A stretch of 64,000 nucleotides of DNA from Marchantia polymorpha subsp. ruderalis (taxonomy: Eukaryota > Streptophyta > Marchantiopsida > Marchantiales > Marchantiaceae), in NCBI GenBank assembly GCA_037833965.1, contig AP031358.1, positions 3,232,001 to 3,296,000 on the forward strand, read 5' to 3'. Shown piece after piece: positions 14,457 through 25,845 of this stretch. The number at the start of each line of letters is the position of its first letter. The stretch's first letter is position 1. The notes below the pieces were generated by a model. That model did no database searches. It was not told where the DNA came from and saw only the letters and a list, made by a program, of their open reading frames with translations. A program made the position numbers and the translations under genes.

Positions 14457-15061
14457 AGAGATTTGCTTGATGGGACCACTACGGAAAGTAATTTGCTTGA
14501 TGGGACCCCTCAGGTTTAGTTTTACCGGATGGGACCCCAACGACAGTGTGCCGTCGGACATAGTTCTTGTAACTACGATTACTACTAGTTACAATGCGGG
14601 AATTACAATCAGAGATCAATCCCTGATTATAATTTCTGGTGGATTATCACGGGGACAAAGATTGATTTTGCTCGAAGTGCAATTTGTTGTGCTTCAATTC
14701 TTCCCACCGCAAAGATTCGCGGATTTCTCTGTTGCCTCCCACCTGCACACTCCTTCCGTAACCCTGCTCAAGTATCACGATCACCCCTTTGTGACGAACA
14801 AATAAACTCCGGATGAACATTTCTTTGCTCGTCTCCTTGGAGAGTGGCCGGATACAGAATGACAACATAAAAACAAGTGAGTGTGATGGAGCCCGAAGTC
14901 CACTCTGTCTGCGGTTGCGGTGGACACGATGCACTCTCTCTAGTTGTTATTAGAACATGGGTGACGGTGCATCGTTCATGGGGTCCCATCGGGTAGAATG
15001 AAACCTGAAGGGTCCCATCAAGCAAATTACTTTCCGCAGGGGTCCCATCAAGCAAATCTCT
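14457..15061. mobile_element. Mutator-like MITE with 82-bp terminal inverted repeats
   Basis: The first 82 bases (14457-14538) and the last 82 (14980-15061) are near-identical inverted copies beginning AGAGATTTGCTTGATGGGAC. The flanking direct repeat CCTTAATTTTA occurs at 14445-14455 and 15062-15072, which allows a target duplication of 9-11 bp. Long inverted ends with a 9-11-bp duplication are the hallmark of Mutator-like elements. The 440-bp interior has no transposase-like frame, so the element is non-autonomous. Each end is itself built from three diverged copies of a unit containing (TTGCT)TGATGGGACC, spaced about 30-35 bp apart, which is unusual. One base (G at 14456) lies between the left duplication and the inverted repeat. 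Confidence 0.85.
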
Positions 15062-15072
15062 CCTTAATTTTA

Positions 15073-17703
15073 TAAAGCCCTAGAAATCTACATTTTATGC
15101 TATGATTCAGTACATATGCATCTTTCAATCTCATTTATAAAAAATGTTAGAGTAGATTTGATTCGAATTGCTGGATGATAAATCCTTCATACTTTGAAGA
15201 TGAATATTTACTCTATGACCGATGGCATAGATGTAAACTATATAAAAAAAATTTAAATACGTTTTTATACACTCAAGTTGAATACAATTCAATAGTTTGT
15301 ACGCAGAGCTGATACCTCCCATACTTCACATTCAAAATAACTTTTAAGTCAATAGATGCAGCCAATGGCGTCTCGAATATTTCTGTATGTCTATTGAAAG
15401 TTTCAATCCTTTTGAATCCTCCATATTGTTATATATTTTTCAAAAATATATGGCCCACGCGAGTTTTGCCCATATAGTCTTTTCTACTAGTGTGAAAAGT
15501 AAAGAAGTCTAAATTAGAGTAGTGTATAGCAAGAGAGAATGGAGAGAGTCCACCTAATGGCGAAACCTGACTGACTTGGGATATACGTTTTGGTTCCATG
15601 ATTCATCCATCTTGTTATTGAGCTGTCCGAAGCATCAAGAGTGAGACCAACTGCGAATGAAGAGTGAGATTCAATATCTCTATTTTGCATTTTCAAACAG
15701 AATTCCGGGAATTATTAATCTTGAAACACGTTAAGAGGAGGTCGGTGAAGAAAGGACGAGGACACTGCAACATCGTGTTAATGTTTGTTTTCATATTTTA
15801 AAGAGAAGAAGAAGCGAAGAATCTCATGAGTATAAACGTGTCCTTTTCCAAGGTTCAACCAGTATCTGTTTACGTGGCAAGATTTGAATTCCCGAAACGT
15901 AGGAGCTCTTCTCATTGGTGAGTATTGAGTGCTGTCGATGTCTAGTTTTCACAAAGGATTGGAGCACTCACTGGAATTGTCTTTATGCACTCACACGGTT
16001 AAAATGTAGGCGTAGATCCTTGCGGAGCCGAGAGTTTGGCATCAGCATTCCACGAGGATGTCCGTGTATTGCTCCGCATGATCTAGTGATCATCTTCCCG
16101 TATGCTTGGACTTCTTGGAGAACAAAAGGTGCACCGGTTTAGTGTACCAGGAAGAAATCCCCAAGGTCGTGGGAACCTCCCCTGTAAAGTGCCATGAAAT
16201 TCCGTACCGACAAAAATGCTTGGGACGGCACACATGACACATTACATGTCACCTAATTTCAAGGAAAATTCGAATTTGTGAATTTGTCCGAATTTCAAAG
16301 GTCCACCTCTTTAGTCAATCACGACAAACCGGAAGTCCAGTCCGCAGTGGCTTCCTCTTTACGTTTCCCAGAGTTGACTCACTTAATTATGTGCACCGGA
16401 ATCACATAGTTCTAGGCCTCTGAAACATTCAGGATCTGACCGATAATATGCTGGGGAGGAAAACAGAGTACTCTCCCCTATCTGATATGTGAAGCACTAT
16501 TTATATCTATGCGTTTATTTTGGCTTTTTCATTATTTATTATATTTTACTGTTAAAGACATGTACCAATGTTGTAACAAAACGGATGTATGCTGATTACA
16601 AACTTCGAAACACATTTTGTGCATTTATCCACAAACGTTGTCGTTACCACCTTCTATTTTCGTCATCCACCAAGAGCAAAAATTAAACCGTGGCAAAGAC
16701 AGTTAGTTTGATCATCTACAATCCTCAAGGTTATGACTATTAACTTCCCCTCTTATGATCATTGTTTATACTATCATAAAGAGATATCAAGTACTCTGAA
16801 TTTTAATTAAACAGACTTTCTTTTACCCTATGGATGCAGTCTACTGAAAATTAGCATTTTTTGCCCTGTAGATAAAGTCTATTGGCAAATAAATTACTCG
16901 TGTATTGATGTTTCTTATACTTGCTTCCTGATGAAAATAATGGGGCCGAGAAATTGTCTATCACAAATCACTAGATTTTGATTTGAAAACTTGGATGTGT
17001 CCCATGATAGAGTTTCATTAGTTTAGTTTGGAAATTTACAGTAATTTATACAAATACGAAATTGTTTCAATTCATGAACCTCAAATATTGTCGATAGTAT
17101 TTTTTTTAAACACTGATAATTCGTTTAGTGTGACTTCCACTGTCACACTTTTACATTCACTGTAACTTACACATAATGACTACTAAACTAAACACTTTCA
17201 AAAAACATTAGGCTTATGGAAATATCATCATTTCTTACAACTAAAGATTTCCAAAATTGTCAGTACATTTAAGTCTATTTACATCTCTTTATTTCTAGTA
17301 CAATTTTTTTTTTTTTTTTTTATTTTGCTGCTGTCTCCTGATTTTGACTGCAAGCCTTGAACGATCGCATTCACTCTCATTTGCACAAAAACATGTTTGG
17401 AGTGATTTCATGTCAAATGCTATAAATAGCTTTGCAAATATCTTGACTTCTATCTTGATTTTTAAGTCTCATTGCGTTACATTCTTGATATATTTGCAAC
17501 CATTTAGGAGATGTAAAGGGGTGAGTCGATTTCTTAAGACAAAGTGAACAAAGAATTTCAAACAAAGAGAAGAAACGTGAAAGTGAATGAATTCATTTGA
17601 GAAAGGTTGGATAAGATTGAAAGTGCAACAAGAAGAGTTATATGAGTTCAACAAATGACACAACATTTGATTGTGGCATTTTGAGTTTAGAGAGTTCAAA
17701 AAA
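15073..17703. other. Unrecognised mostly AT-rich DNA
   Basis: No supported gene. About 15.5-16.4 kb has more even composition, and 16.45-17.7 kb is AT-rich with a poly-T run near 17306-17322. Open frames are at most 76 codons and unrecognised. Confidence 0.5.
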
Positions 17704-17705
17704 TA

Positions 17706-19663
17706 CAGTAGCCTTCCACTTAAGTACGAATCTGTTTAGGTACGCATCCCAATTGAGTACACACTTTTTCAAACGATTTTCAGAGATCAACATTCTCAAC
17801 GATTTCACCGTAAACATTAGAGATTTCAACATTTTTTACGATTTTATTGTAAATTTCAGTGATTTCAGTGTACAGTTCAAAAATTTCAATGTAACATATC
17901 GTAAATTGTAATCTGACGCATGTTCTGGTTTTTGTTGCGTCTAGTTTTGCGTACTACTACTCGTACTTTAGATTAAAATATTTCAAACAATTTTTTCAGA
18001 TCGTCAAATGAATCCTGAGCTTCTATCTGAATTGCAAAACAGAGCAATTGCTACTCGATATCAAGAATATTCTTATACAAAGATTCAAATCTATGAAAAT
18101 CCGTCCTATCCTGTGAATCTATAATCTCCTCGGCTAAATCAATATAGTTGTCATCAACATTTGCTACATCAATACTCATCAAATCAAACAATTCATTGAC
18201 GTCTTTTAGCAATGCTGCAGCATATTCTTCATTGATTTTGTTATCAATGTTAACAAAATTTTCCAAATCTATTTCATCAATTGATAAATTTAAGTTGTTG
18301 ATCGTTTCAGCTAACTCAATGACAATCAAACTTATTTCGCTTCGAACCCTTGGTTCGGGTTCCAAATTCATGAGCTCTGCATTGCAAAATGCATTTTTAA
18401 TAAAACTTGACAAAACCAAATCCCAAGCTTCTTTCACATAGCTTGCAGCGTCCAACATATGTGCTGGATTTTCGTAAAAAACTCCTGTTGCGCCTCGTCG
18501 TAATCTTTTTCCAAATTCTTTTTTCCTCTACTTCAACTCCTCGTCAAACTCGTAGAAGTCGATGATATCCTTGAGATTTAAATATTTATATCGTTTCTTG
18601 AGAGCAGCAATAATCCCCATATCACAGGGTTGTTTTCAACTAGTACAATTTGGAGGAAAAAAATACCGCACATATGTTGTCACGTTCAAAAGCATCGAAG
18701 TGTCTTGGCGCATTATTCATCAGTAAAAGAACAGGACGTCTTGTTCGTCTCTTGATTTTTAAACAAAAATTACGTTGAATCATCTCCAGCAGATTTTCAC
18801 GTCCATCCAAGTCTTCGCTTGATTGAAATAAAGAATTGGCCAGTGTCGATCTTTGATAGAAGCCATTTTCTTTGACTTTCCAATCATTACGCAAGATATT
18901 TTCTGTGATCCAAAAGCATTCGCACAAACTAAAAAAAACACGATATTTTGATTTTTTTTACCTCTAGTGCTTGAGACATCCTCGTTCGGCAGAACAATTG
19001 AATATCTAGGAAGCAACCAAAAAAACAATCATGTTTCGTCCATGTTGTACATGTTCTTAGGATTGTACTTAGACATGATGAGAGATAATTCTTCTAAGGC
19101 TGATAGTAAACCATGATCATTCTTGTCAACCTCTTCACCTTCTCCGCGTAGAAGCATTTTCTAGAAGCCTCAACTTGTCCTGAAACGATCAAGCCATTGC
19201 CATGAAGCCTTAAAATCTGAATCAAAATTGATAATGTAGATGCAATATCTTTTGTCTTTGCAATTGCAAGAGAAGGCGGTACATGAAGCTTGGCATGACA
19301 CATGCTCTCAATCCAGATGTAGAACTTTTCTTCAAGTTCAGAAAACCATCCGACTAAAGCTTTAAAGATAATCTGCCTAGTTTCTTCGAAGAGTAAAGCT
19401 GATCGTTTGAGAATGAAATGTTGTATCTCCAATATTTTCCTCAAAGCACCTTCACTCATTTCATACTCATGTGTTAAAGCGCGTTTGCTTGGAGTATTCT
19501 ACTTTCTCAGTTTTGAAATGATCTCCCATCGTTGGGACTCATTCAAACTTTTGTATTCAATTTTTTTGACATTGGAGCTCTACAGAAAATCTCTGGAAGT
19601 GAAATTGTTAAGTACACACAGAAATTTAAGGTTCAATGTGCGTACTAAAGTGGGAGACTACTG
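17706..19663 (-). mobile_element. pogo/Tigger-type DNA transposon with TA target duplication
   Basis: The left end reads CAGTAGCCTTCCACTTAAGT and the right end, reverse-complemented, reads CAGTAGTCTCCCACTTTAGT, about 20 bp of imperfect inverted repeat. A TA dinucleotide flanks each end (17704-17705 and 19664-19665), as expected for the Tc1/mariner superfamily. At 1,958 bp the element is the usual size for a pogo-type transposon with one gene, and it carries a broken transposase on the minus strand. Between about 17750 and 17900 there are several diverged GAAATC-containing repeats beside the inverted end, possibly transposase-binding sites. Confidence 0.85.
18051..19572 (-). pseudogene. pogo/Tigger-like (CENP-B/DDE_1 family) transposase, broken
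   Basis: Several minus-strand frames together give the domain order of a pogo-type transposase. The N-terminal helix-turn-helix is at about 19545-19440 (SLNESQRWEIISKL, then an in-frame TAG). A CENP-B-type HTH follows near 19340-19230 (LEEKFYIWIESM). The DDE_1 core lies at about 19028-18600: LLPRYSIVLPNEDVSSTRGKK, VCANAFGSQKISCVMIGKS, YFNQAKTWMD, and LLLMNNAPRHF, where the usual second catalytic DNAP box reads NNAP, so that aspartate is lost. Next comes FFPPNCTS, a TGA, then KQPCDMGIIAALKKRYK, matching the family's PPN-TS-QP-D-GII block. A C-terminal helical part runs 18458-18051 (AASYVKEAWDL). Total span about 500 codons, normal for the family. Internal stops, frameshifts and the lost aspartate mean it is inactive. 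Confidence 0.85.
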
Positions 19664-19665
19664 TA

Positions 19666-20040
19666 ACTATGAGCACATATTGAGTGATTTCAAGATCAAA
19701 CTCTCGTCCCCTCGGGTATACCCCGCCGTCGCAACGGTTTCCCATTTGTGTGAATTGAAGGTGCCGCCATTCAAATATCTTTCCCGTGCGGCGCTATCTT
19801 TTACTTCCCTGGGGATCCTTCGTCGCTTGGGGGCCCGCGAGAACATCAAGGTCCTTAATGTTGAATACCGAATACCCCTGCCTAAATATCTTACTAGGTG
19901 TTTGGAGGAGCTAGATCTTTGTATCTCCTACCTCTACTTGGGACTTCCCGATTTGTTGCTTCGGATTAGGATCTCGTCGACCTCCGAAGACCGACCGCTT
20001 CTACTGAAGATCTTTCGGACTTACTATTCCTTCTTAGTAC
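19666..20040. other. Unrecognised DNA between pogo element and LT solo LTR
   Basis: About 375 bp with more even composition than its neighbours. It is open in one plus frame and for 60 codons in one minus frame, but neither resembles a protein I know. The plus frame continues across the pogo end, so it is not a conserved gene. Confidence 0.4.
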
Positions 20041-20826
20041 TGCAACCTCCGGACTAACTCTCACTCAGGTTTACCTCAGATGGCTTTGCGGCAGCGCATC
20101 ATGGTTCTAGAAGACTAGGATTCATCCTCACACTCATAGTCCAAACATACACTCACACAATCACTCAAGGTAGCACTCCAACTCACACACACATCAACAC
20201 TCCAAGGTACTGAAAATCGTCATTGTTTCATATATGAAACAAGTCCTCACACATACTCTCCAAACTTGCTTTAGAGGTGCCCCTCTATCTCTCTATTTAT
20301 ACTACTTGAGAAGTTACCATAGGAACATATGGTAATTTCTTCTAACTTACTTTTACCTAGGTAAGTTTGACTAACACTCTCTATCTGGCAACATGCCATT
20401 GGCCTATCTAAACCTTCTAGAAGTTTCCGGAATCTAAGGTTGAGGTGGCGACATGTCATTGGAACCTTTTAAACTTCTACAAGCTTCTTAGCCACTAAGT
20501 CAACATTAGACTTAGTGTAGCCAATCATCTTTCATATATTGAGTCAAACCAATGAAATCCAAACTTCTAGTCAAGTATCTAATCCCTTGGAATCTAGATC
20601 TTTGTAAAAGAAAAAATATAAGTGCTCACTCCACTCTTCTAGAACTCCGCTAATTATTCCGCCAACTATAGACATCATAGCTAAATTTAGTCATGACTAT
20701 ATAAACTTAGTTATAACTAACTAGTTTAGTCATAACTAACTAGACTTAGCTATGCCTTGGCTAATTATCCTTAATCACTTGACCACTTTTAAAACTTAGT
20801 AGATATGTGCAACACCTGGTCTTACA
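20041..20826 (-). mobile_element. Solo LTR, 'LT' family
   Basis: A 786-bp unit with ends TGCAACCTCCGG... and ...GGTCTTACA, flanked by GTAC at 20037-20040 and 20827-20830 (a 4-bp duplication, or 5 bp if the border is shifted by one base). Related units lie at 23008-23778, 51900-52759 and, inverted, at about 33166. On the minus strand it starts TGTAAGACC and ends GGTTGCA, with a TATAAATAGAGAG box at about 20288-20300, so transcription is minus-oriented. It contains repeated (AGT)CATAACTAGCTAGACTT-like units at about 20680-20750. No internal retrotransposon sequence adjoins it, hence a solo LTR. Confidence 0.8.
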
Positions 20827-20830
20827 GTAC

Positions 20831-21599
20831 TCTATAGTAAAAAGACCTATTCTAATCCAATGTAAATACTACTACCTTAAAAGTTAAAAACTACATGGAT
20901 TTCCCGTCCTAACTACTCTATTTCTGAAACTGCACTACCACACTTAAATTTTATTCAACTATTAATTTTATTGAATTAAAATTTTTTATTTTCATAGTTT
21001 AATTATCATTAGCAAAATTATAAAATTTATATTGAAATAATATCAATAAGTGCAATCTTGCGATTATGATTGTAAAACTTTGATATTAGCTGTCATAAGG
21101 GATTCAAATTATTTCAATCAACTACTCTAATCTACAAGAAAAATTCAGTCCTAATTATTCTAGTCATAGTCTTTGATACTTTCATAATATTTTAATCACC
21201 ATTCAAAACAAGTTAATGAGTACTAATCTGGCTTTTCAACTTTCACATATTCTCAAATAATCCAATTGTTAACACTTAATTTCTTATTTTTTTGGTAGTT
21301 AATCTTATTGTTTACTTAATCATACCACTTGTTTGTACTAAATGACTCAAATAAGTTGTCAAAACTACATAAATTTTTTATAAAATTGTCAGAAAAGCCT
21401 CCATTGATTAAAAAATATTCCATTATTGAAAATAAAAAGTGAATTTTAATGTTTCATAAATTCAAAAATATTTTGATTTGACTTAGAATTAAAAATATTA
21501 AGCCAAAACACACAGTTTAGCTTTATATATAATATGTGTAAAATAAAAAATAAAATTACATATTTATTCACTATTGATTTTCATTTCTCAAAACAATTT
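20831..21599. other. Very AT-rich DNA
   Basis: No gene seen. It lies between the LT solo LTR and a decayed gypsy gag, and may be unrecognisably decayed parts of that same retroelement. Confidence 0.5.
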
Positions 21600-22308
21600 C
21601 ATTAATTTCTTCAAGCCCTATTCCTTACATGTTGTTGAACGTTTGTCGTTGTATGGATCATACTCCTTGTGGATTTAGTCAAGTTTGGCAGAAACTTGGC
21701 AATGTGATTCATTCTTCCGCATGCAAAGCATTGATGATTGTCACAAACTCTTTCTACTTCTCAATCTATTATTTGCATATTCTTCTTGGAAATTTAGAAT
21801 CCTTGATTGTCAATCTCACATACATATCTTGAAACTGATCCTCATGCTTATGCAAAATCTTCTCTACATTTTTAGTTTTCCAATTACATTGGCATAGGAT
21901 TAGATGAATATCAACAAGTACTTAACAGTCATTGTGTGTAACACTATAAGCATCTAAAATTTGTTGAGAAATTGTGATTGCACTATTAATTGTGAATGAA
22001 ATGCTTATCATCAATTTCTTCCAAATGCAACCATTCAAGTCTTGTCTGAATACATCCAAGGATTCTCATTTACTCATCTCCATTACAAATACTTAAAGAT
22101 TACAAAATTTTTCAATACACTCATGAGTACATCTTTTTTGTTTCAAATCTTACAATCTCATTCTTACACTTTGAAGAAAATCCACTTTTTGAAAATTTTG
22201 CAAAAGTTCCTCATGCATTTCACTCTTTGAAATGGAAGCATCTCGTACTGCAAACATTTGTTTTGATGATGTGTATCATGTAAACATCTTATCTGTGAGA
22301 TACGATTT
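21600..22308 (-). pseudogene. Decayed chromovirus gag and zinc-knuckle fragment
   Basis: This aligns by eye along its whole length with the gag region of CV-1 (about 48510-49200) on the same strand: the zinc-knuckle segment reads CFACGRMNHIAKF (the last cysteine is lost), followed upstream by the gag body. It is clearly more diverged than CV-1 from CV-2 and full of stops. It ends abruptly at 22308, where 27 bases of an LT LTR end and then an E-family end begin, so it was cut by later insertions. Confidence 0.75.
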
Positions 22309-22335
22309 GCAACCTCCGGGCTAACTCATGTTCAC
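22309..22335 (-). mobile_element. 27-bp end fragment of an LT-family LTR
   Basis: Begins TGCAACCTCCGGGCTAACTC, the same terminus as the other LT LTRs, and is interrupted at 22336 by an E-family end. The rest of this LTR is not found beyond the E-family block. Confidence 0.6.
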
Positions 22336-23007
22336 TGTGGTAACCCACTTTTTGTTTTTTGCGGAATTTAAACATTTTTGGAAAACAGTACCGCAGCAGC
22401 AACTGTAAATAGTAATCGGTACACTAAAATAGAGTAAAAATGGATGATCGCGGGTCCAGGAGAATCCTGGAGAATCATCGAGTTGGGCGCAATGTTGGGG
22501 ACAGGCTCCTTGGCCCGAACGGACGGTTCCTACTGAGGGGAAGCGCCTTCGGGGCAAGCAGGAGAAAGCGCCTTCGGCGATGTACGCCTTCGGCGGAAGA
22601 GTGAATCTCTCATAACTTTCTCAATTCGTAACGCCTTGACTTAGTTAAGGTTTTGTTGGAAAGAACTCAACACGCTCGTTCTAACGAGCCCAAGGAACTC
22701 TTAGAACGGACAAGGGATCACTGAGTTATGAGTGTCGGAAGTTACTGATATGGGGCAGCGCCTTCGGCGATACGCCTTTGGTGGTGTACTCCTTCGCCTG
22801 AACGCCTTCGGCGCCAGCGCATTGATATTAGGTCAACGCCTTTGGCAGTGCGACTTCGGCAGTACGCCTTCGGCGAACACGTGGGCCTTCGGCGGAACGG
22901 AACACCTACGGCAAGAGCGGCTTCGGCAGGATAAGAAAGAACATCGGAAACGACAAGACGCATTTACTTCGGTCAATGCCTTCGGCGGAATACAGACGCC
23001 TTCGGCC
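22336..23007 (+). mobile_element. E-family 5' end fragment (E4a)
   Basis: Starts TGTGGTAACCCACTTTTTG and follows the other E-family 5' ends base by base through the GGAAAACAGTACCGCAGCAG block. It includes the conserved palindrome GCTCGTTCTAACGAGC (about 22674-22689) and many CGCCTTCGGCG motifs (about 22755-23005). It is cut at 23008 by an LT LTR before any coding part. The base quintet before it is TTCAC (22331-22335). Confidence 0.85.
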
Positions 23008-23778
23008 TGCAACCTCCGGGCTGACTCTCACTAAGGTTTACCTCAGATGGCTTTTCGGTAGCTCATCATGATTCTAGAAGACTAGGATTCCGCATCATAC
23101 TCATAACCTAAACACCTTCTCACACAATCTCTCAAGCTATCACTCCAACTCATACACTCATTGACACTCCAAGGTACTGAAAATTCGTCACTATTTCATA
23201 TATGAAACAAGTCTCTACATATGAACTCTCCAAACTTGCTTGAGAGTCTCTTCCCTACCTCTCTATATATACTACTTGAGAATTTACCATAGTAACAAAT
23301 GGTAATTTTTATCTAACTTACTTTTACGAAGATAAATCATAGTAAGGTTGACTAGTTATCAATATGTGGCAACATGCCATTGGCCCCCTAAACCTTCTAG
23401 ATGTTTATTAATCCCTAGATTGAGGTGGCGACATGCCATTTGTGCCTTTCCCACTTCTAGAACTTCCACTTTCCACTAAGTCAACATTAGATTTAGTCTC
23501 ACCAATGGAATACTCCTTACTTTAGTCAAACCAATCAAAACTAAACATGAAGTTCAAAAGTCTTTTCTCTTGGAATCTAGACTTTTGTACAGGACAAAAT
23601 AGAAGTGCTCACTCAAATCTTCTAGAACTTCTCTAGTTATTCCGCCAAGTATAGACATGATAGCTAAACTAGCTAGACTTAGTCATAACTAGCTAGATTT
23701 AGTCATAACTATCTTAACCATGATTAACTCCTTGGCTAATTCTAGTTTTATTTCACACATGCAATATCTGGTCTTACA
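23008..23778 (-). mobile_element. LT-family LTR at an E/E junction
   Basis: A 771-bp unit with the same ends and internal order as the other LT LTRs (TGCAACCTCCGGG... to ...GGTCTTACA); the minus strand carries a TATATATAGAGAGG box at about 23263-23276. The flanks differ (GGCC on the left, AGTC on the right), so there is no target duplication. The left flank is a plus-oriented E fragment and the right flank a minus-oriented E fragment. The simplest reading is recombination between two LT copies, or a rearrangement after insertion. Confidence 0.75.
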
Positions 23779-24646
23779 AGTCGGAATTCGCGCGTAGGTT
23801 GGTGTCTCTCCCTTTGCCATTCGCGCACCATGTCCTCGCACACGTAATTCCATCCTGTAACACTAGGGTTTAGAGAGAAGTTCACTCGAAGATAGAAACG
23901 TAAACTCTGAAGATGAGAGATCCCAACAATGGTTCTCCTCTCCCTTATATAGCTCTCACCAACAAGTACAAGGTGATAAGATCTAATCCCCACCATCCAT
24001 CCCACTCCTAGTGGATGGATGACGTGGCGGATAACCCTAACAAGCACACGGATCGTTGACGTGGCGCACCCAACTAACACACTCAATCCTTACCTACAAG
24101 CACACGGATTGCTGACGTGGCACTGTCAACTAACACATCTACTCTGTACCTACCAAGTGCGCGGATCGCTGATGTGGCAGCTATGACTAGTGCACACTAA
24201 AGTATCTACATCCATATTCAGAGTAACCTCTAATTTAGTTCTAACTAACTAAAGATGGTTACACATCCCCACAGCAGGAAATCGAGTTTTACTGCAAACA
24301 GCCGGTCCTGAAAAGCACGCAACCCAATCTGCGGAAGCTTGAGCGGAATCATCCGCAGCTGAGTGGACTTTGACATCGCGTTCTTGAAATTTGATTTCGT
24401 GAACCTTCCTCCGCTACCCTCAGGCTTCTTGCTCACAACTTCGATTCTCCTGCAAACTCTAATCTCTCTCGATTCCGACCGTCGCGCACTCAATTCTCCC
24501 TCTGTCACCGTGTGAGTCTCTGCGCGGTGGTGGCTGGAATTTCTCTCTGCTAGAAGGTGGACGCGCGCAACTCGCACAAGAAATTGAAATCGCAAATTCA
24601 AGAATGAAGTGTCCGTTCTCCGCTCGTAGGATCTCATGGTCGGCAC
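23779..24646 (-). pseudogene. E-family protein, N-terminal part, truncated and interrupted
   Basis: The family start codon is at 24376 (MSKSTQLRMIPLKLPQ), but this copy is also open upstream to about 24646 in the same frame; the upstream part (FLNLRFQFLVRVARVHLLA) has a counterpart in E2 at about 35905-35960, so an N-terminal extension is possible. It runs to LLWG at 24264, is interrupted by the chromovirus LTR, and resumes as WNYVCEDMVREWQRERHQP until cut at 23779 by the LT LTR. Only about the first 65 codons of the family protein remain. Function unknown; see the E3 copy for the full protein. Confidence 0.75.
23856..24263 (-). mobile_element. Chromovirus (CV family) solo LTR, 408 bp
   Basis: Ends TGTAACACTAGGG and GGTTACA, exactly 408 bp like the CV-1 and CV-2 LTRs, flanked by a perfect CATCC duplication (23851-23855 and 24264-24268). 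It splits the E4b reading frame between the glycine and tryptophan codons of a conserved LLWGWNY block; removing the LTR and one CATCC restores frame continuity. Minus-strand TATA box CTATATAAGGG at about 23942-23952. GACGTGGC motifs at 24021, 24058 and 24114. Confidence 0.95.
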
Positions 24647-25845
24647 TTGGTCGTGAGTGTCGACTCACTTGATGGCTGCGCCGGCTCGGAGGTGTAATGG
24701 CCCTCCTCTCACACGCGCGGCTTCACGCTTCGCCGTCGCGCACACTCGCACGCTCAAAATTTCAATTTGAGCTCCGCCATCGTACTTCGCCGCAGCCATG
24801 GTCGCGCAGCACCGAAGGCGTCTTTCTCGCCAACGCGCTACTCGCATTGATCCCACACCGCCAAAGGCGATCCTCCGCACGCTCCGTCGAAGGCGAACTC
24901 CTTCCGCCGAAGACGGACTTCTCGGCGGACTTCCCGCCAGCTCCAAACTCCATCCGCCTATGCGTAGGCGCTGACCGCCAGCGCCGAAGATGTCCGTCGC
25001 CGTAGGTGCATCACTTTGTCCTTCGGCGTAGTTGCATCGCCGTATGCACAGCGCCGAAGGCGGCTGTGCCGAAGGCGTTGACCGTGGTCAACGGATTTCG
25101 TCCCGTCTATCAATCTCTCTCGTCTCTCCGCAAGCGCTCTCGCCTCCGGAGTCCCATCCCGCTGAGGGCGCACCCGTCCGTTCCGCCGTAGGCGTTGGGC
25201 CGAAGGCGGACCGTACGGATTCGCTACCCCGTAGGTACTTACCTAATCTTGATGCGCTGGCGCCGTAGGCGCCGTACGAGCTTCACCCCCGAAGGCGAAC
25301 TTCTAAGGCCGAAGGCGGATATTCTACCGATGGCAAAGTGCCTACGCGCAGGCGAATTCCTTCCGCCGAAGGCGGATTTCCCGGCGGTCTTCCCGTCGAC
25401 GACGAACTCCTTCCGCCTATGCATAGGCGTTCGTCTCCGCATCTTCCGACAGTCACAACTCCATGAGTCCTCATTCGTTCCAAGTGTTCTTGGGCTCGTT
25501 AGAACGAGCGCGTTGAGCTCTTTCCAACAAGACCCTGAGCAAGTCGAGGCGTTGTGAATTGCATAAGCTCTGAGGGATTCTCCTAGCGCCGAAAGTGTAC
25601 CGCCGAAGGCGGTTTATGCGCCTTGCGCCGAAGGAGAACTCCTTCAGAATCGATCGTTCAGGTCGGGCGCCTGTTCCGGACATTGCACCCAACTTCTGGA
25701 TTCTACGAGATCATGCGAGATCCGCGATTATCCATTTTCACTCTATTTAAATGTACCGATCACCATTTACACGGCTGCTGTGGTACTGTTTTCCAAAATT
25801 GTTTTAAATTCCACACAAAAGCAAAAAGTGGGTTACCACATTCGC

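Larger units (their letters stand above)
23779..25840 (-). mobile_element. E-family 5' half, minus orientation (E4b)
   Basis: The right edge is an E-family 5' terminus in reverse (GTGGGTTACCACA ending at 25840), and the sequence follows E4a and E2 inward. It includes the GCTCGTTCTAACGAGC-type palindrome (about 25493-25508), dense CGCCTTCGGCG/CGCCTATGCGTAGGCG motifs (about 24830-25440) and the start of the E gene (ATG at 24376). It is truncated at 23779 by an LT LTR and split at 23856-24263 by a chromovirus solo LTR. The five bases after the right end are TTCGC, one mismatch from TTCAC before E4a, so E4a to E4b may once have inserted as a unit with two outward 5' ends. Confidence 0.8.

Noticed and set aside
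19407-20057. 216-codon plus-strand open frame
   Set aside because: It runs from inside the pogo element, antisense to its transposase, across the inverted end and TA into flanking DNA and the LT LTR; three unrelated sequences cannot form one conserved gene.
20041-22335. LT LTRs at 20041 and 22309 as the two LTRs of one element with a gag between
   Set aside because: The 20041 unit has its own GTAC duplication, and the gag between belongs to the chromovirus family and meets the second LTR end in mid-gene, so these are independent insertions.
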